In this document: positions 2,775-10,197 of the stretch, piece by piece
Position numbering within the stretch: the first letter of the stretch is position 1
Layout: the number at the start of each line of letters is the position of its first letter
Assembly: GCA_017440445.1 (NCBI GenBank)
Contig: JAFSHE010000383.1
Coordinates: 1-10,197, forward strand
Reading direction: 5' to 3'
Source: Oscillospiraceae bacterium
GTDB lineage: Bacteria > Bacillota_A > Clostridia > Oscillospirales > Ruminococcaceae
DNA: 10,197 bases
Notes under the pieces: generated by a model
Told to the model about the DNA's origin: nothing
Database searches by the model: none
The model's input: only the letters and a program-made list of their open reading frames with translations
Position numbers and translations under genes: made by a program

Positions 2775-5717
2775 TTATTTCGTATCCATCGGTACGATAC
2801 CATCGTCTATCATCTCAAGGATATAAGGTACGATCATAGGATCAAACTGTGTACCCATACCGTTTTTGAACTCCTCAACTATCTTCTCCTTTGAGAGAGC
2901 CTTGCGGTAGCAGCGGTCGCTTGACATGGCGTCATAAGTATCCGCAACTCCGATTATCCTCGCAACAAGCGGTATCTGCTCGCCGCGCTTCCGCTCGCAA
3001 TAGCCCTTTCCGTCATAACGTTCGTGGTGATATTTTGCACCGTCGGTAATGCCCTTGAGCGCAGTAAAGTCCTTGAGTATCTCTGCGCCTATCACAGGAT
3101 GCGTCTGTATAACAGCACGCTCCTCCTCGGTAAGGAAACCGGGCTTATTAAGGATGTGGTCGGGAATACCTATCTTTCCTATATCGTGAAGCAGTGCCAC
3201 GTAATAGATACGCTCCTGCTCCTGCTCGCTCATCTTCATCCTGCGGGCGATCTCTCTTGAGTACTCTGCAACACGTATTGAGTGACCGTTTGTGTACTTG
3301 TCCTTTGCATCTATGGTCTTTGCGAATGTACGCAGCGACTGGTTGACGATATCACGATACTCGTCACGGTGACGCTTTATACTGTCCATCTTGGCTTTCG
3401 ATATAAGGAGCGCTGCAAGGAAGGTAATACCTACGACCAGAACTACAAGTATCACCCAGAACAACGGATGCTCAGACAGCTTAAGTCCTTTGGCGATGGG
3501 CAGCGATACCGTGCTGCTGTTTTCGGGATGATCGGGGTCGAATATCCGCACCCTGAATATATAGTTTCCGCCTGACAGATTAGTGTAGCTGACACTGAGA
3601 GAGGATGAATCTGTAAGCGTTGTTTCCTTGCTTTCATAGCCCTCAAGATAATAGGCAATGCTCATACGGGTCGTGCCTGTGAATGACAAAGTCGCAAAAT
3701 CTATCGTAACACGTCCCGCATTTTCAGGAATATTCAGCGTCTGAGGATGCTCGTATATCTCACCGTCCACCGTTACACTGTTTATTATTCCACGGGGGAG
3801 CACATTGTCAACTCCCCTGAAGCCAAAGGTGCTGATACCCTGTCTGGTCGCAATATACAGCGTTCCGTCATCATCAATGTAGTTCCATGTATTAGCGTTA
3901 AGGGAGCCTGTCAGACCATGTCCGAAGCTGTAAAGCTGTGAGTCAGTCTTTTTTCCTGAAAGCAGCTGTTCCTTATCCACCGCAAGTATGCCGCTGTTCT
4001 GCATAAGCCACAGCTTGCCATCCCTGTCGTAGAAATCAAAGAAGCTGCCTGCGCCGCGCTCAAAATTGTCCAGCTTGCGGAAGCTTCCGCTTTCCCAGTA
4101 ATAGAGACTGCTTCCTGCGCTGATAAAGATCCCTCCGCCATCGGAGTTGTTTATCATCCTGAGTACGACGCCCTCGTTAAGTCCCTCGGAAAATCCGTGA
4201 TTTGTAATATTTCCGTCCTTTATCGCATATATGCCGTTTCCGTCGCTGCCTGCATATAGCGTGCCGTCTTTCCCCTCAAGCAGGCTCAGGATAATGGGAG
4301 TGCTCATTCCGTCAGAGGCATCGTATACCTCTGCTATCTTCATGCCGTCAAACACTGCAAGTCCATGCTGAGTGCCTGCGGCTATCCTGCCGTCAGAAAG
4401 CTCATACAGCACTCGTCCACGGTTGCTGATAAAGCCCTCCGCCTCACCGAAGGTGAGTATCTCACCACTTACAGGGTCGTAACGGAGTACAGCATAATCC
4501 GCATATACAGCAAACCAGACTAAGCCGCTGCTGTCTGTCAGGATATCTCTGACCCGTATGCCTGAGAGCTTTTCGGTAAGCTCGTTTGTGACAAAGCTCC
4601 AGTCCTCATCATACATAAGGAGTCCCGTATCAAGGCCTATGTAATAGCTTTCTCCCTGCTTTGATATGGCGTTTATGGAAGTGTTGCCCAGTCCAGCTGC
4701 GTCATTCGGGGTATCAAAACAGCCCACGCTGTATTTCACCACACCGCAGCTTGAGGAAGCAAGCCAGTAATTGCCCTCATAATCCCTTACGGAGCAGTTG
4801 CCTGAAACAGCCTGCTGCGCCTCGCCGAATTCCATGAAACCGCCCTCTGCGAAAATAACGCCGTAGCCGTTAAGTCCGCTTACCAGTATATCTCCGTTAT
4901 CCTCCACAAGGATATGATTATGTGTGGAAACACTGCCTGTATCATATCTTGTTATTTCAAAGCTTTCAGCAGCTATACCGTCAGTGGGAAAGGATATCTT
5001 CGCAATACCCGTTTCCAGCGTGCCGACATAGATATTTCCCTCGCTGTCGTTTTCAACAGCATAGATGTCAGTGGCAAGCCCCAGCTCGTCATGATTAAGC
5101 TCAGACAGTATCTCGCCCTCAGCGCTTACGATAAGGCATCTTCCCGAGGACATAGCAGCCCACAAACGTCCGCAGGAATCCACCGCTGCACTGTAAACAG
5201 TTTCATCAGCGATTCCCTCTGTTGTAAAAGGATGCACTGCTCCGTCAGCTATCCTGCCTATTCCCGAGTTTGAGGAAACATATATCGTGCCGTCCTCTGC
5301 CTGCACGAAATCTCTTATACAAAGAAATGAGTGTTCATCAGTACAGTTGATGTCTTTAAATACATCATTTTCAAAAAGAAAAACTCCCGCATCGTTTGTG
5401 CCTATCCACAGCCTGCCAAGACTATCTTCAAAAAGAGAGCGTATCGAGGATGATGGTATCAGCCCTTCAAGGCTGTAATTGCGGAAATTACTTCCGTCAT
5501 ATCTGATAAGTCCGCTGTAGCTGCCTATCCAGATATATCCGTCAGAGGTCTGTGTGACCACATTCGCCTCACTGGTGGGAAGTCCATTCTGCTCGTTGTA
5601 CACGGTATGCACATAACGAGCCCCGTCATACGCTGCAAAAGCTGTGCATGACAGGCAGCATATAACAGCTGCCACTATCACAGGAATCATGAGTTTTCTG
5701 ATATATCTTAAGATCAT
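2775..5717 (-). CDS. Secreted beta-propeller, Y_Y_Y and HD-GYP phosphodiesterase
   Basis: This 980-aa membrane-anchored receptor probably hydrolyses cyclic di-GMP in the cytosol in response to an external ligand. Residues 1-28 are a signal peptide (cleavage after AFA). About 14 two-component-regulator propeller repeats run from 61 to 633 (for example YIWIGSYSGLIRYDG at 61 and RLWIGTNDAGVFLF at 102), enough for two seven-bladed propellers. A Y_Y_Y domain spans about 643-742 and one membrane helix about 752-773. A short linker leads to the HD-GYP domain (about 800-965). Metal and active-site residues are present: H812, H844-D845 with K848 (HDIGK), H873, H897-H898-E899 and D926. The signature ends GYC (905-907) instead of GYP. 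This layout resembles Bacteroides hybrid sensors, but with HD-GYP in place of a histidine kinase. ATG 5717 follows GGAAGTG by 5 nt. It is monocistronic and divergent from apbE. Confidence 0.9.
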   Translation of the reverse strand: MILRYIRKLMIPVIVAAVICCLSCTAFAAYDGARYVHTVYNEQNGLPTSEANVVTQTSDGYIWIGSYSGLIRYDGSNFRNYSLEGLIPSSSIRSLFEDSLGRLWIGTNDAGVFLFENDVFKDINCTDEHSFLCIRDFVQAEDGTIYVSSNSGIGRIADGAVHPFTTEGIADETVYSAAVDSCGRLWAAMSSGRCLIVSAEGEILSELNHDELGLATDIYAVENDSEGNIYVGTLETGIAKISFPTDGIAAESFEITRYDTGSVSTHNHILVEDNGDILVSGLNGYGVIFAEGGFMEFGEAQQAVSGNCSVRDYEGNYWLASSSCGVVKYSVGCFDTPNDAAGLGNTSINAISKQGESYYIGLDTGLLMYDEDWSFVTNELTEKLSGIRVRDILTDSSGLVWFAVYADYAVLRYDPVSGEILTFGEAEGFISNRGRVLYELSDGRIAAGTQHGLAVFDGMKIAEVYDASDGMSTPIILSLLEGKDGTLYAGSDGNGIYAIKDGNITNHGFSEGLNEGVVLRMINNSDGGGIFISAGSSLYYWESGSFRKLDNFERGAGSFFDFYDRDGKLWLMQNSGILAVDKEQLLSGKKTDSQLYSFGHGLTGSLNANTWNYIDDDGTLYIATRQGISTFGFRGVDNVLPRGIINSVTVDGEIYEHPQTLNIPENAGRVTIDFATLSFTGTTRMSIAYYLEGYESKETTLTDSSSLSVSYTNLSGGNYIFRVRIFDPDHPENSSTVSLPIAKGLKLSEHPLFWVILVVLVVGITFLAALLISKAKMDSIKRHRDEYRDIVNQSLRTFAKTIDAKDKYTNGHSIRVAEYSREIARRMKMSEQEQERIYYVALLHDIGKIGIPDHILNKPGFLTEEERAVIQTHPVIGAEILKDFTALKGITDGAKYHHERYDGKGYCERKRGEQIPLVARIIGVADTYDAMSSDRCYRKALSKEKIVEEFKNGMGTQFDPMIVPYILEMIDDGIVPMDTK

Positions 5718-5760
5718 AATATCACTTCCATTAATGAATTTCCAAATTTATGTTTAAAAA

Positions 5761-5789
5761 ATTATACCATATTTTCCCCTTGTTTTCAA
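5761..5789 (-). promoter_or_regulatory. Promoter of the propeller/HD-GYP gene
   Basis: On the minus strand, TTGAAA (5789-5784) and TATAAT (5766-5761) are spaced by 17 nt and lie 43 nt upstream of the start codon. Confidence 0.8.
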
Positions 5790-5850
5790 GCATAAGACCT
5801 ATTGCAAATTCCAATTCTCTTTTTTTTGTAAATTTTCACTAATCTGCATC

Positions 5851-5879
5851 TTGAATTTAAGGTACAGAAATAGTATAAT
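5851..5879 (+). promoter_or_regulatory. Promoter of apbE
   Basis: TTGAAT (5851-5856) and TATAAT (5874-5879) are spaced by 17 nt, 55 nt upstream of the apbE ATG. It is divergent from the promoter at 5761-5789, with 61 nt between the two -35 boxes. No operator-like palindrome is obvious between them. Confidence 0.8.
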
Positions 5880-5934
5880 ATATCAGAAAACAATAGCAAC
5901 ACAACATGTGATACGCATGCAAAGGAAAATATAA

Positions 5935-6957
5935 ATGAACACAACAGCAAGAAATATCTCAGTATGCCTTGCGGTGCTGATATCACTGTCATCCTGCGGC
6001 TGCGCTGCAGACCAGACAGAAAACAGCTATGCAGGCTCGGTATACGCCATGGATACGGTGATGACGATACGGATAAACGGCAGCGCAGCCGAATCGCATT
6101 TCCACGCAGCGGAAAGCACCCTCCACCGCCTTGAAGATATGTGGTCGGTAACGGACGAAAGCAGCGAGCTGTATAAGCTCAACTCGCTCGGCAGCGCTAC
6201 GGTCAGTGCGGAAACTGTTGAGCTTATCTCCTTTGCGCTTGAAACCGGCGAAAGCACGAACGGCGCACTGGATATCACACTGTATCCCGTAGTCAGGGAA
6301 TGGGGTTTTACAACAGGCGAATATGCCATCCCTGATACAGCACGCCTGAGGGAGCTTCTCCATTCCCGAGGCACTCCCGAAATAAACGGAAATTCTATCA
6401 CCCTGCCGCAGGGTACACAGCTTGACCTGGGTGCGGTAGCAAAGGGCTGTGCGGGAGATATCCTGTGCGGAGAGCTTAAAGCTGCGGGAGTTACCTCTGC
6501 CCTGCTTGACCTCGGCGGAAACATCCATGCGATAGGCGGCAGAGAGGATGGCTCAGACTGGCGGCTGGGACTTCAGCACCCTCGTGGAAACGGTAGTATC
6601 GCAGTGATAGAGCTTAACGACAAGGCAGCTGTCACCTCGGGCGATTACGAGCGCTATTTCACTGACGAAAACGGCAGACGATACTGTCATATCATCGACC
6701 CGAAAACGGGCTTCCCCGCCGACAACGGACTATGCTCCGTAACGGTCATAGGTGAGCATGGAAAACTGTGCGATGCGCTTTCCACTGCGCTATTCGTGAT
6801 GGGCGCACAGCAGGCGGAGGAATACTGGAAAAAAAACAACGATTTCGGGATGATACTTATCACCACGGAGGGAGATATGCTGATAACAGAGGATATCTCA
6901 CAGGAGGTCTCCCCGACCGAAAGCTTCACAGGGCAGCTTACCATCCTCACAAAATAA
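5935..6957 (+). CDS. apbE: FAD:protein FMN transferase, lipoprotein
   Basis: This 340-aa enzyme attaches FMN from FAD to a threonine of target proteins such as Rnf/Nqr or FMN-binding-domain subunits, on the outer face of the membrane. An N-terminal lipoprotein signal ends in the lipobox LSSC with the lipid cysteine at 21. ApbE motifs in order are AMDTVMT (38-44), the FAD-site motif LDLGAVAKGCAGD (163-175), LLDLGGNI (190-197), AVTSGDYERYF (232-242), HIIDPKTGFP (252-261), and CDALSTALFVMG (279-290) with probable Mg-binding D280 and T284. Length is normal for a secreted ApbE. ATG 5935 follows AAAGGA by 8 nt. No flavinylation target or Rnf gene lies in the window, so its substrate is elsewhere. 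The gene is monocistronic, with its own promoter and a terminator 3 nt after the stop. Confidence 0.95.
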   Translation: MNTTARNISVCLAVLISLSSCGCAADQTENSYAGSVYAMDTVMTIRINGSAAESHFHAAESTLHRLEDMWSVTDESSELYKLNSLGSATVSAETVELISFALETGESTNGALDITLYPVVREWGFTTGEYAIPDTARLRELLHSRGTPEINGNSITLPQGTQLDLGAVAKGCAGDILCGELKAAGVTSALLDLGGNIHAIGGREDGSDWRLGLQHPRGNGSIAVIELNDKAAVTSGDYERYFTDENGRRYCHIIDPKTGFPADNGLCSVTVIGEHGKLCDALSTALFVMGAQQAEEYWKKNNDFGMILITTEGDMLITEDISQEVSPTESFTGQLTILTK

Positions 6958-6960
6958 CAA

Positions 6961-6990
6961 AAAAGCGAGAAGTTTTCTTCTCGCTTTTGT
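6961..6990. terminator. Two-way terminator between convergent genes
   Basis: Arms 6961-6972 and 6977-6988 form a 12-bp stem AAAAGCGAGAAG/CTTCTCGCTTTT with a TTTT loop, followed by GTTTTTATT on the plus strand. The minus strand also ends in a T-run. It is shared by apbE and the minus gene whose stop is at 6993-6995. Confidence 0.9.
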
Positions 6991-6992
6991 TT

Positions 6993-8291
6993 TTATTCTG
7001 ATACTTCTGAGGATTCAGGCTCACGATACGAGTTGTCATACTCTGACGTGTCATAAAATCTGTCGGTATCTGTGGGCATGTCCTTTTTCTTGAGTCTTGC
7101 CGCTACAAAATCCGCAGCCAGCATATACAGCACCGCAAACACAGGAACACCAAGCAGCATACCCGGAATACCAAACAATCCGCCGCTTACGATGATAGCG
7201 ATAAGCACCCATATAGCGGGAAGTCCGACTGTTTCACCGAACAGCAGAGGCTTTATAACGTTTCCGTCCATCTGCTGAAGCACCAGTACATAGATGCCGA
7301 ACCAGATCACCTTGATGGGATCCACCAGCAGGATGATAACTCCGCAGGGAATAGCTCCGATAAACGGACCGAAGAACGGAATAAGGTTAGTAACTCCGCA
7401 TACTACCGATACAAGCATAGCGTAAGGCATATCCATCAGCGCCATACCTAACGCCATAACAATAAATATGATCACTGCGTCAAGCAGGTTGGATACGATA
7501 TATTTCTTGAAGATATTGTTGCTCTTTGAGCAGACTGTAAGAAATCCCTGACACTTATCGTTCTTGAGCAGGGCGAACAGCACCTTCTTGGACTGAGCGA
7601 TGAGCCTCTCCTTGCTGAACAGGAAGTATATTGCGATAATAAAGCCGATAAGCACATTCTTAAGCGCCACAAGGATGGCAGCTATCGCACTTGAAAGGTT
7701 TCCGATGATATCGCTTGCCATAGGCTCTATCATCTCAGCGAACTTCTGGATTATGCCGCTTAACTGGCTGAACTCCTCCGAGATAAACATCGCAATATCA
7801 GGATTGTTGGCAAACGTTTCGTCAAGAAAACGGTCAGCGTTCTCGATATATTTGGGCAGCTGATTTGCAAGATCGATTATACTTTTCGAAAGACTGGGTA
7901 CTGCTGCGATGCATATTCCCACGATCGCCGCAAGGACAATGACAAAGGATATTATTATAGACAGCGCCTTGGCTGCTGTCCTGCGCAGCTTCTTTTTCTT
8001 AGCAAGGCTCTTTTCGGGATTTTTAGCGTTGGGAGCGACCTTTACCTCTCCGTCACGCAGCCTGTTGAACACCTTGTCCTCGAACATCACCACAAGCGGA
8101 TTTACGATATACGCAATAGCTATACCGATAATGATAGGCGCCATTATATCGCCAAGCCACGAGAAGCCGCTTGCAAACGAATCAAACCTGAAAATAAACA
8201 CCACGAACAGCACAGCTGCGATAATTACCAGCAGCGAATACACCGCAATAGTGGTATAATTTTTATTCCAATTGAGTTTTATGACGATCAC
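6993..8291 (-). CDS. AI-2E/PerM family transporter-like membrane protein
   Basis: This 432-aa multipass protein belongs to the AI-2E (formerly UPF0118/PerM) family. Members include E. coli TqsA and Na+/H+ antiporters, so the substrate cannot be assigned here. Hydrophobic segments are near 13-35, 47-66, 108-131, 203-226, 265-287, 291-320, 326-340 and 353-395. Family motifs are TNLIPFFGPFIGAIP (301-315), MDGNVIKPLLFGETVGLP (341-358) and GLFGIPGMLLGVPVFAV (371-387). A basic cytosolic loop (about 88-106) and an acidic, tyrosine-containing tail (about 404-432) flank the core. The start is uncertain. GTG 8291 overlaps the AAGGAG ribosome binding site, and the next in-frame codons are ATC 8288, GTC 8285 and ATA 8282. 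ATA sits at an ideal 8-nt spacing, so a non-standard start is possible. There is no in-frame ATG near the N-terminus. Confidence 0.9.
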   Translation of the reverse strand: MIVIKLNWNKNYTTIAVYSLLVIIAAVLFVVFIFRFDSFASGFSWLGDIMAPIIIGIAIAYIVNPLVVMFEDKVFNRLRDGEVKVAPNAKNPEKSLAKKKKLRRTAAKALSIIISFVIVLAAIVGICIAAVPSLSKSIIDLANQLPKYIENADRFLDETFANNPDIAMFISEEFSQLSGIIQKFAEMIEPMASDIIGNLSSAIAAILVALKNVLIGFIIAIYFLFSKERLIAQSKKVLFALLKNDKCQGFLTVCSKSNNIFKKYIVSNLLDAVIIFIVMALGMALMDMPYAMLVSVVCGVTNLIPFFGPFIGAIPCGVIILLVDPIKVIWFGIYVLVLQQMDGNVIKPLLFGETVGLPAIWVLIAIIVSGGLFGIPGMLLGVPVFAVLYMLAADFVAARLKKKDMPTDTDRFYDTSEYDNSYREPESSEVSE

Positions 8292-8328
8292 TCCTTTTCT
8301 TTACAGTAGCGTATAAAAGTTACTAATA

Positions 8329-8357
8329 ATTCTAACACATATTATAATGTTTGTCAA
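8329..8357 (-). promoter_or_regulatory. Promoter of the AI-2E family gene
   Basis: On the minus strand, TTGACA (8357-8352) and TAGAAT (8334-8329) are spaced by 17 nt and lie about 38 nt upstream of the putative GTG start. Confidence 0.85.
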
Positions 8358-8411
8358 CCAAGAAACAGTTAAGACCAGCTGAAAAATACATAGTTTATCA
8401 ACAAGCACCTA

Positions 8412-8440
8412 TTGTTTTTCGGACGATAATATGATATACT
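8412..8440 (+). promoter_or_regulatory. Promoter of the yifB/comM-like gene
   Basis: TTGTTT (8412-8417) and TATACT (8435-8440) are spaced by 17 nt, 30 nt before the ATG at 8471. The -35 box is weak. It is divergent from the promoter at 8329-8357. Confidence 0.65.
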
Positions 8441-8470
8441 TAATATCATCATAAATTCAGGAGGCAATCT

Positions 8471-10003
8471 ATGTTCAGCGAGATAAAAAGCATGGGTCTT
8501 TTCGGGCTTAATGCTTTTCCCGTCAGCGCCGAGGCAAGCATGACCTCGGGTCAGCCAACCTTTGATATAGTAGGAATGCCCGATGTGGCAGTACAGGAAA
8601 GCAAGGCACGTATCCGTGCGGCGCTTGAACAGATGGAGCTTGGCTTTCTCCTCGGCGGAAAGGTAACGGTAAACCTCGCACCCGCCAGCGTAAAAAAGAT
8701 AGGCTCCATGTTCGACCTGCCCATAACGATAGCACTTATGAAGCTTGGAAATATGATCCCTGCGGACCTTTCCGACTGCGTTTTCCTCGGGGAGCTGTCC
8801 CTTAACGGCTCTCTTTCGCCTGTAAACGGCGTTCTCAGCATGGTGCTTACTGCCGCACAAAACGGCGCAAAAAGGATATTCCTGCCCAAACAGAATGCAA
8901 AGGAGGCTTCCGTTGCCGAGGGAATAGAGGTATACGGTGCGGAGCATCTGTCGCAGATACTGAAATTCCTCACCGAGGGCAAGGAGCTGTCGCCCGAGCC
9001 GCGCTATATTCCGTCCGAGCAGGATGTGCGTCACTCGGCGGATTTTGCAGAGGTAATGGGTCAGCAGGCTGCAAAGGCCGCCATCGAAGTGGCAGCGGCA
9101 GGCTCTCACAACATCCTCATGCTGGGACCTCCAGGCTCGGGAAAATCCATGCTTGCAAAGCGCATACCGTCCATCCTGCCGAGGATAACCTTCTCCGAAA
9201 GCATAGAGACCACACAGATACACTCCATCGCAGGAATGATAGACCCCTCAGAGCCGCTCCTGCTTCAGCGGCCATTCCGCTCGGTAAGTCATACCGCCTC
9301 GGCGGTGGGACTTGTGGGAGGCGGTTCTATCCCACGCCCCGGAGAGATATCACTTGCACACAACGGAGTGCTGTTCCTTGATGAGCTTCCCGAGTTCGAC
9401 CGCAAGGTGCTTGAAACGCTCCGTCAGCCACTGGAAAACGGCGAGATTAACATCTCCCGTGCAAGCGGCTCGGCATGCTATCCCTGCGATGTGATGCTCG
9501 TTGCGGCGATGAACCCTTGCCCCTGCGGAAACTTCGGCAGTCCTGTACACAAATGCAGCTGCTCACAAAGTGCTGTAAGCGCATACCTTAACAAGATATC
9601 ACAGCCTGTGCTTGACCGAATAGATATACAGATCGAGGTAAAGCCTGTGGAATACAAGGACCTTCGTGACCGCACCCCTCAGGAAAGCTCGGAAAAGATC
9701 GCAGAAAGGATACAGAAGGCCCGTGATATCCAGGCGAAACGCTTCGCAGGTACAGGAATAAAGAGCAACAGCGGAATAACCTCCGATATCATCGGCGAAG
9801 TCTGCCCTCTCACCGCAGAGGCGGAGCAGATGATGCACCGTGCCTTCGACAAGCTGGGCATGTCCGCACGAGGATATGACAGGATACTTAAGGTAGCACG
9901 TACCTGTGCAGACCTGGCAGGCAGTGAAAAGATAGAAAAATCACATATCTCGGAAGCCATCAGCTACCGCAGCCTGGACAGAAAATACTGGAACAGGATA
10001 TAG
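8471..10003 (+). CDS. comM: YifB/ComM-like Mg-chelatase-type AAA ATPase
   Basis: This 510-aa protein has full family length. Residues 1-170 are the N-terminal ChlI/Lon-protease-like fold, apparently without protease function. Residues about 190-400 form the AAA+ domain: Walker A GPPGSGKS (219-226), Walker B LFLDE (301-305) and LDRIDIQIEV (381-390) near the sensor and arginine-finger region. A cysteine cluster, NPCPCG (348-353) and CSCS (362-365), is typical of the family and may bind metal. The C-terminal helical Mg_chelatase domain (about 405-505) includes LGMSARGYDRILKVART. In Haemophilus and Vibrio, ComM is a hexameric helicase that promotes branch migration during natural transformation. 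In Firmicutes the role is less clear and DNA processing is inferred. ATG 8471 follows CAGGAGG by 6 nt. In many Clostridia dprA lies next to yifB, but here no dprA follows within the window. Confidence 0.93.
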   Translation: MFSEIKSMGLFGLNAFPVSAEASMTSGQPTFDIVGMPDVAVQESKARIRAALEQMELGFLLGGKVTVNLAPASVKKIGSMFDLPITIALMKLGNMIPADLSDCVFLGELSLNGSLSPVNGVLSMVLTAAQNGAKRIFLPKQNAKEASVAEGIEVYGAEHLSQILKFLTEGKELSPEPRYIPSEQDVRHSADFAEVMGQQAAKAAIEVAAAGSHNILMLGPPGSGKSMLAKRIPSILPRITFSESIETTQIHSIAGMIDPSEPLLLQRPFRSVSHTASAVGLVGGGSIPRPGEISLAHNGVLFLDELPEFDRKVLETLRQPLENGEINISRASGSACYPCDVMLVAAMNPCPCGNFGSPVHKCSCSQSAVSAYLNKISQPVLDRIDIQIEVKPVEYKDLRDRTPQESSEKIAERIQKARDIQAKRFAGTGIKSNSGITSDIIGEVCPLTAEAEQMMHRAFDKLGMSARGYDRILKVARTCADLAGSEKIEKSHISEAISYRSLDRKYWNRI

Positions 10004-10093
10004 CTCATAAAAACTACATAACGAACAAAAGCCTCCCCGAAAGGGAAATTTACTACAGAAAAAAGTAATTAAGGCAAAACAGCAGAATATGAC

Positions 10094-10125
10094 AAAGAGG
10101 TATCGTCATTAGATGATACCTCTTT
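10094..10125. terminator. Hairpin between convergent genes
   Basis: Arms AAAGAGGTATC (10094-10104) and GATACCTCTTT (10115-10125) form an 11-bp stem with a 10-nt loop. The plus strand continues with AATTTA, so the T-run is weak outside the stem. It lies 90 nt after the yifB stop and 24 nt from the stop of the minus-strand gene at 10150 and probably serves both. The interval 10004-10093 shows no gene. Confidence 0.7.
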
Positions 10126-10149
10126 AATTTATAGTGTATAAATTGTACA

Positions 10150-10197
10150 TTAATCTGAATTAACCGCCTCAGCGAAAACAGTCAGGATCTTCTCCGC
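10150..10197 (-). CDS. C-terminus of an unidentified minus-strand gene
   Basis: From the window edge, the minus strand reads 15 codons, AEKILTVFAEAVNSD, followed by a TAA stop (10152-10150). The sequence looks like a genuine amphipathic C-terminus, and a shared hairpin follows. It is too short to identify. Support is the convergent layout shared with the other genes and the clean open frame to the window end. Confidence 0.5.
   Translation of the reverse strand, partial: AEKILTVFAEAVNSD

Noticed and set aside
5989..6528. 179-codon minus-strand frame opposite apbE
   Set aside because: It is a shadow of a gene with complete ApbE motifs and no promoter or domain of its own.
8369..9223. Long 284-codon minus-strand frame opposite the start of the YifB/ComM gene
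   Set aside because: The plus-strand protein has all family motifs. The antisense frame has no recognisable domain and covers the promoter and ribosome binding site of the real gene.

Overview
The window looks like chromosomal DNA of a Gram-positive Clostridia, most likely a Ruminococcus-type gut Firmicute. Grounds: near-consensus sigma-A promoters with 17-nt spacers, strong GGAGG-type ribosome binding sites, gene-end hairpins with T-runs, moderate-GC genes next to AT-rich spacers, and gene content such as an ApbE lipoprotein and a periplasmic propeller fused to HD-GYP. The genus is an inference from style; no marker gene fixes it.

Positions 1-1600 are the unusual part. They hold a tRNA-Leu(CAG) locus with one complete gene (157-243), an upstream 5' half (25-59) and a downstream 3' half (1246-1298). 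The two halves add up to exactly one 87-nt tRNA, split between anticodon bases 34 and 35 by 1,187 bp (60-1246). That insert contains the complete tRNA, its terminators, a 22-bp perfect inverted repeat and an AT-rich orphan ORF. Joining the two ends of the insert recreates a near-perfect 24-bp palindrome (10 of 12 base pairs), as expected of a recombinase attachment site. The target site is also a palindrome, the anticodon stem-loop. I read this as a small, probably decayed or non-autonomous integrated element that splits a tRNA gene while carrying an intact copy. The alternative is a scrambled tandem tRNA array. Each tRNA 3' end is followed by a hairpin whose stem sequence differs between copies while its flanks are conserved, and then by a second, conserved terminator.

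Positions 1600-1960 carry a small, apparently frameshifted minus-strand gene and a divergent consensus promoter. From 1962 on the window is ordinary chromosome: a YwaF/TMEM164-like membrane protein (+), a 980-aa secreted propeller/Y_Y_Y/HD-GYP cyclic-di-GMP phosphodiesterase (-), an ApbE flavin transferase lipoprotein (+), an AI-2E/PerM family membrane protein (-), a YifB/ComM-like AAA ATPase (+), and the last 15 codons of another minus-strand gene. These genes strictly alternate in strand, so each is probably its own transcription unit. Convergent pairs share one hairpin as a two-way terminator (2733-2770, 6961-6988, 10094-10125), and divergent pairs have back-to-back promoters (5761-5879, 8329-8440). 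No operon or shared pathway is evident among them.
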